From Sulfurimicrobium sp963779055 (lineage in GTDB: Bacteria > Pseudomonadota > Gammaproteobacteria > Burkholderiales > Sulfuricellaceae): DNA of 64,000 bases. The stretch lies in assembly GCA_963779055.1 (NCBI GenBank), contig CAVZWN010000004.1, positions 62,001 through 126,000 on the forward strand, in the 5' to 3' direction. This document shows positions 18,413 to 27,905 of the stretch, in pieces. The position numbers and the translations under genes are program-made. Every line of letters begins with the position of its first letter. The stretch's first letter is position 1. The notes beneath the pieces are model-generated. The model saw only the letters and a program-made list of their open reading frames with translations, was not told the origin of the DNA and made no database searches.

Positions 18413-20203
18413 TTGGAAAACTGCCCCTCCTGCAAGCTCTGGCTCTTCCGCGTCTTTCCATTTCTGCGCTGGTCGCCAATGGTCAACCGCGACACCACGA
18501 AAGCCGACCTGATTGCCGGCATCACCGGCGCCATGATCGTGCTGCCGCAGGGCGTGGCCTTTGCCACCATTGCCGGCATGCCCCCTGAATACGGGCTTTA
18601 CGCCGCCATGGTGCCAGCCATCATTGCAGCCCTGTTCGGCTCCAGCTGGCACCTTGTATCCGGACCCACCACGGCCATTTCAATCGCCGTGTTTGCCGCG
18701 GTAAGCAATCTGGCGCCCCCGGGTTCACCGCAGTTCGTCAGCATGGTTCTGACACTGACCTTTCTCACCGGCCTGTTTCAGCTCATTCTCGGATTGGCGC
18801 GTATGGGCGTACTGGTCAACTTCATTTCCCATACGGTGGTTATCGGCTTTACCGCCGGTGCGGCACTGCTGATTGCCGCGAGTCAGGTGAAAAGCTTTTT
18901 TGGCATTGCAATCGAGCGGGGATCGCATTTCCACGTCGTAATCGAGCAGCTTTTTCTGCAGATCGGCAACCTCAACCCCTATGTCACGTCTGTTGGCGTG
19001 GTCACATTGGCAACGGGGATCCTGTCCAAGAAATTCATTCCCAAATTTCCCTACATGATCGTCGCCATGGTCGTTGGCAGTATCGTGGCCTATATCATCA
19101 ACATGGAATTCGGCGTAGAAGTCACAAAGATCAAAACAGTGGGCGCGTTGCCTTCTCATTTGCCGCCACTGTCCCTGCCTGATTTTTCCTATGCCACCAT
19201 TCACAAGGTGCTGTTTCCAGCCCTGGTGGTCACCATGCTGGCGCTGACCGAAGCCGTGTCCATTAGCCGTGCCATCGCCACAAAGTCCGAGCAGCGCATT
19301 GACGGCAACCAGGAATTCATCGGCCAGGGTCTGGCCAACCTGATCGGCAGCTTCTTCTCCGGTTACGCTTCCGCCGGCTCGTTCAATCGTAGCGGCGTCA
19401 ACTACGCTTCAGGCGCACAGACCCCGCTGGCAACGGTTTACGCCGCGATTTTCCTGGTACTGATACTGCTGCTGGTTGCGCCGCTCGCCTCCTTCCTGCC
19501 GAATGCCGCCATGGCCGGCATCCTGTTCCTGGTCGCATGGGGCCTGATCGACTTTCACCACATCGCCACCATCGGAAAAACCAGCAAGGCCGAAACCGTG
19601 GTGCTGTGGGTAACCCTGCTGGGCACGCTGGTTGATCTGGAGAAAGGCATTTTCTTCGGCATCCTGCTTTCGCTCACCCTCTACCTCTATCGCGTCTCCC
19701 GCCCCGCCATCACCCCGGAAGTGCCGGCAAAAGAGGAAGGCGCTTACCATCTCATGGATGCCCATGGCCATCACGAATGCCCGCAATTCCGCATCGTGCG
19801 CATCAACGGCTCGATTTTCTTCGGCGCCGTCGATCATATACAGAACAGCCTGCTGCAGATCGATGAAGCCAACCCGGATCAGAAAACGGTAATGATCGTT
19901 GCCAGCGGCATCAATTTCATCGACGTGGCGGGCGCGGAAATGCTGGCCCAGGAAGCACGCCGCAGGCGTAAACTGGGCGGCGGCCTGTACTTCTACCGCT
20001 GCAAGGATTCCATCAAAAAATTCCTGCGCAAATCCGACAAACTGGATGACATCGGCGAAGGCGGCTTCTTCCCTGCCATGTCGAACTGGATTCACCCCAT
20101 TTACGACACGCTCAACCCTGAAATCTGCCGCAGCTGCAAATACCGCATTTTTAACGAATGCCATAAACGCCTGCCCGGCGGCGAACCAAGAGAGGAACCA
20201 TGA
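18413..20203 (+). CDS. SulP-family anion transporter with Cys-rich ends
   Basis: 596 aa. The SulP membrane domain (about residues 20-440, opening FPFLRWSPMV...DLIAGITGAM, with GSFNRSGVN in the core) is followed by a STAS domain (about 470-565). SulP proteins carry sulfate, bicarbonate or other anions. Overlap of the next gene, a gamma carbonic anhydrase, by four bases points to bicarbonate. The start is TTG at 18413, shortly after AGGA. Unusual features are Cys4/Cys7 (CPSC) at the N-terminus and Cys572, Cys575, Cys583 (CRSC...C) at the extreme C-terminus, which could form a metal site or redox switch. Substrate is inferred. Confidence 0.9.
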   Translation: MENCPSCKLWLFRVFPFLRWSPMVNRDTTKADLIAGITGAMIVLPQGVAFATIAGMPPEYGLYAAMVPAIIAALFGSSWHLVSGPTTAISIAVFAAVSNLAPPGSPQFVSMVLTLTFLTGLFQLILGLARMGVLVNFISHTVVIGFTAGAALLIAASQVKSFFGIAIERGSHFHVVIEQLFLQIGNLNPYVTSVGVVTLATGILSKKFIPKFPYMIVAMVVGSIVAYIINMEFGVEVTKIKTVGALPSHLPPLSLPDFSYATIHKVLFPALVVTMLALTEAVSISRAIATKSEQRIDGNQEFIGQGLANLIGSFFSGYASAGSFNRSGVNYASGAQTPLATVYAAIFLVLILLLVAPLASFLPNAAMAGILFLVAWGLIDFHHIATIGKTSKAETVVLWVTLLGTLVDLEKGIFFGILLSLTLYLYRVSRPAITPEVPAKEEGAYHLMDAHGHHECPQFRIVRINGSIFFGAVDHIQNSLLQIDEANPDQKTVMIVASGINFIDVAGAEMLAQEARRRRKLGGGLYFYRCKDSIKKFLRKSDKLDDIGEGGFFPAMSNWIHPIYDTLNPEICRSCKYRIFNECHKRLPGGEPREEP

Positions 20204-20760
20204 TCCGGAAGAACCCCAGTGGCGATCTGCCATCTATCCACGAATCGGCCTATGTGGACAACACGGCCATACTCTGCGGCAAAATCATCGTCGAGGAAAA
20301 TGTGTTCATCGGCCCCTATGCCGTGATTCGCGCCGACGAAGTCAACGAACAGGGCGAAATGGACCCCATCATCATCGGCGCCAATTCGAACATCCAGGAT
20401 GGCGTGGTCATTCATTCCAAGGCAGGTGGCCTGGTCAAAATCGGCACGAACACCTCGATCGCTCATCGCTCCATCGTGCACGGCCCGTGCATCGTGGGCG
20501 AGAATGTATTCATTGGCTTCAATTCTGTGCTTTTCGACTGTGTCATCGGCAATGGATCGGTGGTGCGCCACAACTCGGTGGTGGAACATTGCGAGGTGCC
20601 GGACAATTTCCACATCCCCTCCACTACCAACATCCATTCCAATCAGGAGCTCGGCAAGATCGAACAGGTTTCGCCCCAGGTCAGCGACTTTTCAGAGTCC
20701 GTACTGAAAGCCAACCATGAACTGGTGCGGGGATACAAGAAACTGCAGAATGAATTCTGA
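20200..20760 (+). CDS. gamma-class carbonic anhydrase
   Basis: A 186-residue left-handed beta-helix protein of the CcmM-N/Cam type, interconverting CO2 and bicarbonate. Zinc ligands His72 (GVVIHSKAG), His89 and His94 (SIAHRSIVHGP) have the expected 17- and 5-residue spacing, and Arg44/Asp46 (RADE) and Gln66-Asp67 are conserved. No signal peptide is visible, so it should be cytoplasmic. Its ATG overlaps the SulP stop (ATGA), indicating coupled translation with the transporter. A transporter plus hydratase pair fits bicarbonate uptake or capture. Activity depends on the metal and on trimer assembly, which cannot be judged. Confidence 0.9.
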   Translation: MIRKNPSGDLPSIHESAYVDNTAILCGKIIVEENVFIGPYAVIRADEVNEQGEMDPIIIGANSNIQDGVVIHSKAGGLVKIGTNTSIAHRSIVHGPCIVGENVFIGFNSVLFDCVIGNGSVVRHNSVVEHCEVPDNFHIPSTTNIHSNQELGKIEQVSPQVSDFSESVLKANHELVRGYKKLQNEF

Positions 20761-20833
20761 ACATAACAGACTTCAAGCGCCTAACTCAGCAGACTTCACT
20801 ACTTCAATACCCCGTTTTTTCCGAAACAGGCCC

Positions 20834-20860
20834 TTAACCTGGATTTAACGTAAAATTAAC
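20834..20860 (+). promoter_or_regulatory. three TTAAC direct repeats at 11-bp spacing upstream of the SulP/DAB operon
   Basis: TTAAC occurs at 20834, 20845 and 20856, exactly 11 bp apart and so on one face of the helix. Such phasing is typical of OmpR/PhoB-class response-regulator sites. The array lies about 120 bp before the SulP2 start in a 220-bp noncoding leader. No convincing sigma70 pair was identified there. The SulP2 ATG is preceded by GGGGTAAG. Confidence 0.4.
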
Positions 20861-20980
20861 AGTGCGTATGTGTTTATAAGACCATTTTATCCATTGAACG
20901 CTTGCTCCCTGTTATGATCACTGGCTTTATCTGTTTACCAGAATCAGCCTAAACAAAACGTCACTTCCGGGGTAAGCATC

Positions 20981-23095
20981 ATGAATCAAATCGCTCGTTT
21001 TTTGCCTTTCCTGAGCTGGTTTCCATCAAGCAGGGAAAACGTCAAAGCCGATTTGATCGCCGGCCTCACCGTTGCGCTGGTACTCATTCCCCAATCCATG
21101 GCCTACGCGCAGCTGGCCGGTATGCCCGCCTATTACGGACTTTACGCCGCTTTCCTGCCGGTGATGATCGCCGCCATGTGGGGTTCCTCAGCCCAGCTTG
21201 CTACTGGTCCGGTTGCGGTAGTTTCGCTGCTGACCGCATCGGCGCTGGCACCGCTTGCCGCCGTCGGCTCTGATCAGTTCATTGCGCTGGCCATCCTGCT
21301 GGCGCTGCTGGTCGGCTGCATCCAGCTTCTGCTCGGCCTGTTCAAGCTTGGTGTGATCGTCAATTTCCTTTCCCATCCAGTCATTGTCGGCTTTACCAAT
21401 GCCGCCGCCATCATCATCGGCCTGTCCCAGCTCAACAAAATTTTTGGCGTATCGATGGGGCGCAGCGAACACTTCATCAATGACATCTGGGGTGTCGTGC
21501 AACAGATTGGCGATACCCACATCCCGACCCTGGCAATGGGCGTAGCTGCCTTCGCCATCATGTGGGGCCTGAAGAAATACCTGCCCAAGTTGCCGGGCGT
21601 GCTGATTGCAGTCGCGCTCACCACCGTGGTGAGCTGGGCCATCGGCTTCGAACAGAATGCCAAGGTAAATGTCGACCAGCTGATGGACCCTGATGTTCTC
21701 GACGTAGTCGAACGAGTCGCCCAGAGCGATGCCAGAATCGTTGCGATCAACAACCAGATCAGCGCCCGTTCGGTCCGTACCAAGAAGCTTGAAAAAGAGC
21801 CGGGTGACAATGATCGCCTCATTGCCGCACTGCACTATGAAATCGACCTGCTGCAGAACACGCTCAAGGATATTGAAGACGAAAACGTCAAGGCGCGGAG
21901 TACAGCGCGCAAATTTGTGCTGGAAATGGTGCCCGCCAGCGAAAGTCAGCCCGCCCGGCTTTACCTGAAAAGCCGCACCCCTGATGGCGCGACATCTGAT
22001 GGCCAACGCTGGCGCATCAGGAAAATCAGCAATGGCGAGCTCAAGCTCTCCGGTGGCGGGGAAGTGGTCGGCAGCATTCCTTCCGGCCTGCCCCGCATGG
22101 AAGTGCCAAAGCTGAACTCGGAAAGCATAATGGCCCTGCTCAGCAGCGCCCTGGTCATCTCGCTGGTCGGCTTCATGGAAGCCATTTCCATCGCCAAGGC
22201 CATCGCCGCCAAGACCAAGCAGCGCCTCGACCCAAGCAAGGAACTGGTTGGCCAGGGCATCGCCAACATTGTCGGCAGCTTCAGCCAGGCTTTCCCGACT
22301 TCCGGCTCGTTCTCGCGCTCGGCAGTCAACATGAACGCTGGCGCCAAGACCGGCATGTCCTCGGTCTTCACCGGACTGATCGTACTGGTTACCCTGCTGT
22401 TCCTCACCCCGCTGCTGTACCACCTGCCGCAAGCCGTGCTGGCTGCAGTGATCATGATGGCGGTCATCGGGCTGGTTAATTTCAAGGCCATCAAGCACGC
22501 CTGGCATGCGCACAAGCATGATGGTGCTGCCGCCATTGTCACCTTTGTTGCCACGCTTGCCTTTGCGCCTCACCTCGACAACGGCATCATGGTCGGCGCC
22601 GGCCTTGCCATCATTCTTTACCTCTACCGCACCATGTCGCCGCGCGTTGCCATTCTGGGTCGCTACCACGATGGCACCCTGCGCGACATCAGCGTTCACA
22701 AGGACCTTCCGACGGACGAAAACATCATCGTACTGCGCTTCGACGGCTCACTGTATTTCGCCAACGTGCCCTTCTTCGAGGATGCCATTCTGGAAGCGGC
22801 TTCCAACAAACCGAATGCCAAGTACCTCGTGGTAGTGGGCGACGGCATCAATGAACTCGACGCCTCTGGCGAGGAAGTCATCCACCACCTGGTGGAACGC
22901 CTTCACGGCATCGGCATGATCATGGTATTCACCGGCCTGAAAAAGCAGGTGCTCGATGTCATGCGCCATACCGGGCTGTTCGATCTGATTACCCAGAACA
23001 ACATCTTTGCCACCGAGGCGCAGGCCTTTGAGGCGATATACAACTGTCTGGGCACAAACGAAGGTGCATTCTGCCAGCTTCGCCGTCAGACATGA
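20981..23095 (+). CDS. SulP-family anion transporter with inserted coiled-coil domain
   Basis: 704 aa, over 100 longer than usual. The SulP membrane domain starts FLPFLSWFPSS and a C-terminal STAS domain occupies about 590-695. Residues about 228-362 interrupt the membrane domain, just before the standard GSIPSGLP segment. This insert is hydrophilic, with a heptad-like helical stretch (DNDRLIAALHYEIDLLQNTL) and a small beta-rich part, and is not part of the usual fold. The gene is followed after 60 bp by the NuoM-like, DabA and NuoL/M-like genes on the same strand, which implies bicarbonate uptake as part of an inorganic-carbon accumulation operon. Substrate not proven. Confidence 0.9.
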   Translation: MNQIARFLPFLSWFPSSRENVKADLIAGLTVALVLIPQSMAYAQLAGMPAYYGLYAAFLPVMIAAMWGSSAQLATGPVAVVSLLTASALAPLAAVGSDQFIALAILLALLVGCIQLLLGLFKLGVIVNFLSHPVIVGFTNAAAIIIGLSQLNKIFGVSMGRSEHFINDIWGVVQQIGDTHIPTLAMGVAAFAIMWGLKKYLPKLPGVLIAVALTTVVSWAIGFEQNAKVNVDQLMDPDVLDVVERVAQSDARIVAINNQISARSVRTKKLEKEPGDNDRLIAALHYEIDLLQNTLKDIEDENVKARSTARKFVLEMVPASESQPARLYLKSRTPDGATSDGQRWRIRKISNGELKLSGGGEVVGSIPSGLPRMEVPKLNSESIMALLSSALVISLVGFMEAISIAKAIAAKTKQRLDPSKELVGQGIANIVGSFSQAFPTSGSFSRSAVNMNAGAKTGMSSVFTGLIVLVTLLFLTPLLYHLPQAVLAAVIMMAVIGLVNFKAIKHAWHAHKHDGAAAIVTFVATLAFAPHLDNGIMVGAGLAIILYLYRTMSPRVAILGRYHDGTLRDISVHKDLPTDENIIVLRFDGSLYFANVPFFEDAILEAASNKPNAKYLVVVGDGINELDASGEEVIHHLVERLHGIGMIMVFTGLKKQVLDVMRHTGLFDLITQNNIFATEAQAFEAIYNCLGTNEGAFCQLRRQT

Positions 23096-23155
23096 CTCCG
23101 GGCAGTTCGTTAATGCCACCACTCAAATCAGGCGGTATGGAGTTCTGAGCCAGCC

Positions 23156-24607
23156 ATGCTGAGGATCCTTCTACTCATGCCCATCCTGGGCGCGGTCATC
23201 ATTGCGCTGCTGCCTACGACCAACCCGCGCCTGATCCGCTTCGCCGCTCTCCTTGCGGCGGGCGGCGCCATGGGCATGGCATGGGGATTGCTGACCCAGT
23301 TCGACCCCAACATCGCCGGCATCCAGCTATTTGAAACACACGTATGGAATCCGCGCCTGGGCAGCGCATTTTCCCTCGGAGTGGATGGTTTTTCTCTCCC
23401 CATGGTGCTGCTCGGCACACTGCTTACCGTAGTCACAATCCTTGCTTCCAACTGCATCACCAAACACGTCAGAGGCTATTTTGCGCTGATTCTGCTGCTG
23501 GAATCCGGCATGCTGGGCGTGTTCATGGCACGCGACTGGTCACTGTTCTACGTCTTCTGGGAACTGACCCTGATCCCGCTGTTCTTCCTCATCGACCGCT
23601 GGGGCGGCGTCAACAAGCACCGCGCAGCGCTTAATTTCGTTCTTTACACCATGGGTGGCTCGGTATTCATGCTGGTCGCCCTGCTGCTGCTATACGATGC
23701 CAATCCCGGCCACAGCTTCGATATCGCCTCCATTGCACAGGGCGCGCGCACCCTGACGCAGGAAGCACAGATCCTGATCTTCCTCGGCCTGCTGGTCGGC
23801 TTTGGCGTCAAGGTCCCGATCTTCCCGCTTCATGGCTGGCTGCCACTGGCCTACGTGGAGGCGCCCAGCCCTATACCCATCCTGCTCTCGGGCATTCTTG
23901 CCAAGATGGGCAGCTACGGCCTGATCCGCGCCGCCGAAATGCTGCCGCTGGCAGTGCAGGCGCTGCAGGGCTGGCTTGCTGCTTTAGGCATGATCAGCAT
24001 GATTTATGGCGGGGTGCTGGCCTGGCACCAGCGCGACCTGAAGAAGATGGTGGCCTATTCATCCATGTCCCACATGGGTGTTGTACTGCTGGGCATTGCC
24101 ACGCTGAATGAGGCCGGACTCACAGGCGCGGTTATGCAGATGGTGGCGCACGGGCTGGTGGCCGGCTCGCTCTTCCTGCTTATCGGGCTGCTCTACGAAC
24201 GTACCCATACGCGCGACATCGCCGACTACAGCTCGCTGGTGCAAGTCATGCCGCGCTTTGCCTTTTTTACCATCCTGGCACTGGTCGCCGCGATAGGCTT
24301 TCCCGGCACTGCCGGCTTTGTTGCCGAGATTCACGTGCTTGTCGGCGGTTTTGCGCGCTGGGGAGGCTGGCTCATCGTCCTGTCTCTCAGCGTGCTGATC
24401 AGTGCCGCCTACGCCTTCAGAACCGTGGGGCGTCTGTTTACCGGGCCGATACGCGAGGAAATGCGTCAGATTCCTGATCTGAGCCGTGCCGAATTTGCTG
24501 CTGTCGGCGTGCTGGCCAGCGGCATCCTGCTGGTGGGCATATTTCCCGCAGCGGTGCTGGGGCTGATTTCAGCCTCGGTCAAGCAATTGAGCAAGGCATT
24601 TGGCTGA
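23156..24607 (+). CDS. NuoM-like proton-translocating membrane subunit (DAB locus)
   Basis: 483 aa, about 14 hydrophobic helices, of the Mrp-antiporter/NuoM family. The key helix-5 Glu (YVFWELTLIPLFFLI) and a conserved Lys (GFGVKVPIFPLHGWLP) are present, so a proton path is likely. It is not part of a respiratory complex I operon, since no NuoA-K or peripheral subunits are nearby. It immediately precedes dabA and ends one base before its ATG. In known DAB systems a single NuoL-like DabB partners DabA; this extra upstream subunit suggests a larger membrane sector. Role in proton-driven CO2 hydration is inferred from context. Confidence 0.88.
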   Translation: MLRILLLMPILGAVIIALLPTTNPRLIRFAALLAAGGAMGMAWGLLTQFDPNIAGIQLFETHVWNPRLGSAFSLGVDGFSLPMVLLGTLLTVVTILASNCITKHVRGYFALILLLESGMLGVFMARDWSLFYVFWELTLIPLFFLIDRWGGVNKHRAALNFVLYTMGGSVFMLVALLLLYDANPGHSFDIASIAQGARTLTQEAQILIFLGLLVGFGVKVPIFPLHGWLPLAYVEAPSPIPILLSGILAKMGSYGLIRAAEMLPLAVQALQGWLAALGMISMIYGGVLAWHQRDLKKMVAYSSMSHMGVVLLGIATLNEAGLTGAVMQMVAHGLVAGSLFLLIGLLYERTHTRDIADYSSLVQVMPRFAFFTILALVAAIGFPGTAGFVAEIHVLVGGFARWGGWLIVLSLSVLISAAYAFRTVGRLFTGPIREEMRQIPDLSRAEFAAVGVLASGILLVGIFPAAVLGLISASVKQLSKAFG

Positions 24608-24608
24608 T

Positions 24609-27600
24609 ATGACCACGGACAACCAGGACCAGGATATCCGCACCCGCCTGCACGAACTGATGCATCATTTTGAGCACATCCTTCCCGCACAGGCGCCAAT
24701 CCGGGATTTCGTCCACCATAATACGCTGCACGGCTTTCAGCATCTGCCTTTCGATCAGGCGCTTGCCGCTTCGCGCAAACTCACCGGCGCCCAGGGCTAC
24801 CTCCCGGAAGAACGCTACCGTGCCTGGTTTGCCGAGGGCCGCATCACCCACGAAGATCTGGTTGCGGCACTGGATAGCATGGCGCAGATCGATGCCGCAG
24901 CAGTCGTCATTGAAACCGCCGCCGGCCCGCTACACCGTCGTGATGTGCTGATATCCGGCTTGCTGCATTCCTTCAAGCGACTGTCGCGCAGTCAGCTCAA
25001 ATGGCAGGTCGAGGAACTGCACGCACTGGATCGTTTCCAGTGCACGGTTGGTGATGATGCCAGAGCCCGCCTGCTCGCTGCCGGCACGGATGAAAAAACC
25101 GCACTGAACCAACTGTGGGCGGCCTGCCTTGAAACACTGGGGCTGGAGCATGAACTGCGCCACCCGGAGGAACTGCTCAACCCCTCGCCCGACCACGTTC
25201 AGGCGCTGGCGGCTCAAATCGCGGCGGAAACCGGTCAGGCTGGTGAAGGCCCTCTGGTGGAGCGACTGATCCGCAAGAATGCTATTCATCTGCTCGATTC
25301 CCTGCTGGAAAAAGTAGGAAAAGAATGGACTTTGCGCGGCCTGCTGCTGGCCCTGACCGGTGAAGACCTGATGGATGAGGTCAGGCCGCTGCTGATCCGC
25401 TATCTTTCCACTCATCTCGACCAGGGCATGGCTGCATGGCACAACCCGGCCCGGTCAAAAGGCTTCTACGCCGCCTGTCGCGAGAGTGCTGAAAACGACC
25501 TGGCCTGGATACTCAAGGACCTTTCCGACTGGCGCATGCTGGCCGATCGCCTGCCAGCGGACCCGGTCGACACCATCATTCAGGAACTGCGCCTGTTCGG
25601 CCTGCCGGAGGATCGCTGGGAAGGTTATCTGGAACGTCTTGCGCTGGAGATTCCCGGCTGGTCCGGCATGGCTTTGTGGCGCCACAATCACCCTGGTTAC
25701 GGCGCCATGGACACACCGGTAAACATGATGGACTATCTCGCGGTGCGACTGGTTCTGGAGCGTCTCTTCGCCCAGCGTCTGTGCCGCCGCCACTGGCGCG
25801 TCGAGGCCACGCTCTCCGCACTGCGCTGGTACTTCCGCCATCTTCCGGCGGAACTGGTGGTGCGCCACGCCCTGTTCGAAGGCCGCATGCCGGAATATCT
25901 CATCAGCTTCGCCGAGCAGCTCACACGCGAAGCCCCCAACCGCAAGGAAAATATCCACGACGAAGGCTGGCAGACCATGGCCCAGCTACTGTGGAGCTGG
26001 CAGCAGACCCCCGCCGGCGACCGGCGCGGCGGCGTCAGCGTTTCCGGATCGGCTTGGCCGCTGTTCTGTCTTGCCCAGCATCTCGGTCTGACGGGCAGCG
26101 ACATCACGGGCATGGGACGTGCCGGAGTGGATGCCCTGCTCCACAGCCTCACGCTGCTGGATAGCGACCAGCGCGGTCATGTCTGGCTGCTGGCTTACGA
26201 ACGCAATTACCGCGAACAGATATTTTCTGCCCTTACGGCCAATCACCAACGCGGCCCGTGGAAGACGCGCGAACGCCTGCCCGAAGCGCAGCTGGTTTTC
26301 TGCCTGGACGACCGCGAGGAAGGCCTGCGCCGCCACGTGGAAGAAGTCAATCCACGGCTTGAAACCCTGGGCGCAGCCGCCCATTACGGCATCTTCATGA
26401 ACTGGCGCGGGCTGGATGATAGAGAAGCGGGACCACTGTGCCCGGTTATTCCCGTAGTCATTATCCCGGCTCATGAAGTCAGGGAAATTGAAAAAGCAGG
26501 ATATGAACAGCAACGCGAGGCACATGACCAGCGCCATGACCGGCGTATGCGCTGGGCCAGGCACCTGAATCAGGATACGCGCCGCGGCCTGATCCTTCCG
26601 GCGCTGCTGGCGGCGGCTGCAGCCCCGGCAGCACTGGCCGTGCTGGGTGGCAAGCTGCTGGCGCCTGCGCGCATGGGGCAATGGGCGAAAAAACTCGCTG
26701 CTGCATTTGACCGCCCCGTTCCCACCCGCGTCGCCCTGACTGCCCCCGCCGACAGCCCCGCCGCAACCCCGGAATCCCCCCGGTTAGGCTTCACCGACAG
26801 CGAGCAGGCCGAACGCATGTATGGATTCCTGCGCGGCATGGGCCTGGCTTCCGGCTTTGCGCCACTGGTCGTCATCGCGGGCCATGGTTCCAACAGCCAG
26901 AACAACCCTCACATGGCCGCCTATGACTGCGGCGCCTGCTCTGGCCGGCATAGCGGCCCCAATGCACGGTCTTTCGCCGCCATGGTCAACCGCCCGGAAA
27001 TACGGGCGCAACTGGCAGTAAAGGGCATCAGCATTCCCGACACCACCTGGTTCCTTGCAGCCGAACACAATACCTGCGACGACATCGTGACCTGGTACGA
27101 TGAAGATCTCGTTCCCGAAGCGCTGCAGGCCGCCTTTGCCAGGCTTCAGGAAGAAGTGGCGCAAGCCGCCCGCCTGCACGCCCAGGAACGCTGCCGCCGT
27201 TTCGCCTCCGCGCCCGACAACCTCCCTCTGAAGAAAGCCTGGCACCACATCCAGAACCGTCGCCACGACTTCTCGCAACCGCGCCCGGAACTGGGGCACG
27301 CAACCAATGCTTGCGCTTTCATCGGGCGGCGTTCCATGAGCCGGGGAGCGTTCTTCGACCGGCGCGCTTTCCTGATTTCATACGATACGACTATCGACCC
27401 GGATGGGCTGATCCTGGAACGTCACCTGCTGATCAACGGCCCGGTGGGTGCGGGGATTTCGCTCGAGTATTATTTTTCCATGGTGGATAACGAATACTAT
27501 GGCTGCAGCAGCAAGATCATGCACAACATCTCAGGTCTGCTCGGCGTCATGGAAGGCGCGTCTTCCGACCTGCGCACCGGCCTGCCGCGCCAGATGATCG

Positions 27601-27905
27601 AAATCCACGAACCGATGCGCCTGCTGGTGGTGGTTGAAGCCAAAACCGAACTGATCACCGCCATCTACCAGCGCCAGCCAGCTTTGCAGGAACTGGTTGG
27701 CAAGGAATGGATGGTGGTTGCCGCCAAGGACCCGGACAGTGCCGATATTCAGCTGTTCGACCCGAGCCGTGGCTGGCTACCTTGGCACGGCAACGTGAAT
27801 GAGATCTCCACCGTGGCACGTTCGCTGGACTGGTTCGCAGGCAGGCGCGATCCGCTCCCTCCGGCCCTGCTACAGGTACCGGCCCAAACGGAGGCAAGGG
27901 CATGA
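24609..27905 (+). CDS. dabA: inorganic carbon transporter subunit DabA (DUF2309)
   Basis: DabA forms, with a DabB-type membrane subunit, an energy-coupled vectorial CO2 hydratase that accumulates cytosolic bicarbonate. The 1,098-residue protein keeps the beta-carbonic-anhydrase-like zinc site: Cys565 and Asp567 (VFCLDDRE), His759 (AGHGSNS) and Cys774 (YDCGAC). The 15-residue His-Cys gap equals that of the characterised Halothiobacillus protein. The N-terminal part contains VHHNTLHGF, typical of the family. ATG 24609 is preferred; a TTG at 24600 in frame is possible. It overlaps the next gene by 4 bp (ATGA), so production of the subunits is coupled. Confidence 0.95.
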   Translation: MTTDNQDQDIRTRLHELMHHFEHILPAQAPIRDFVHHNTLHGFQHLPFDQALAASRKLTGAQGYLPEERYRAWFAEGRITHEDLVAALDSMAQIDAAAVVIETAAGPLHRRDVLISGLLHSFKRLSRSQLKWQVEELHALDRFQCTVGDDARARLLAAGTDEKTALNQLWAACLETLGLEHELRHPEELLNPSPDHVQALAAQIAAETGQAGEGPLVERLIRKNAIHLLDSLLEKVGKEWTLRGLLLALTGEDLMDEVRPLLIRYLSTHLDQGMAAWHNPARSKGFYAACRESAENDLAWILKDLSDWRMLADRLPADPVDTIIQELRLFGLPEDRWEGYLERLALEIPGWSGMALWRHNHPGYGAMDTPVNMMDYLAVRLVLERLFAQRLCRRHWRVEATLSALRWYFRHLPAELVVRHALFEGRMPEYLISFAEQLTREAPNRKENIHDEGWQTMAQLLWSWQQTPAGDRRGGVSVSGSAWPLFCLAQHLGLTGSDITGMGRAGVDALLHSLTLLDSDQRGHVWLLAYERNYREQIFSALTANHQRGPWKTRERLPEAQLVFCLDDREEGLRRHVEEVNPRLETLGAAAHYGIFMNWRGLDDREAGPLCPVIPVVIIPAHEVREIEKAGYEQQREAHDQRHDRRMRWARHLNQDTRRGLILPALLAAAAAPAALAVLGGKLLAPARMGQWAKKLAAAFDRPVPTRVALTAPADSPAATPESPRLGFTDSEQAERMYGFLRGMGLASGFAPLVVIAGHGSNSQNNPHMAAYDCGACSGRHSGPNARSFAAMVNRPEIRAQLAVKGISIPDTTWFLAAEHNTCDDIVTWYDEDLVPEALQAAFARLQEEVAQAARLHAQERCRRFASAPDNLPLKKAWHHIQNRRHDFSQPRPELGHATNACAFIGRRSMSRGAFFDRRAFLISYDTTIDPDGLILERHLLINGPVGAGISLEYYFSMVDNEYYGCSSKIMHNISGLLGVMEGASSDLRTGLPRQMIEIHEPMRLLVVVEAKTELITAIYQRQPALQELVGKEWMVVAAKDPDSADIQLFDPSRGWLPWHGNVNEISTVARSLDWFAGRRDPLPPALLQVPAQTEARA

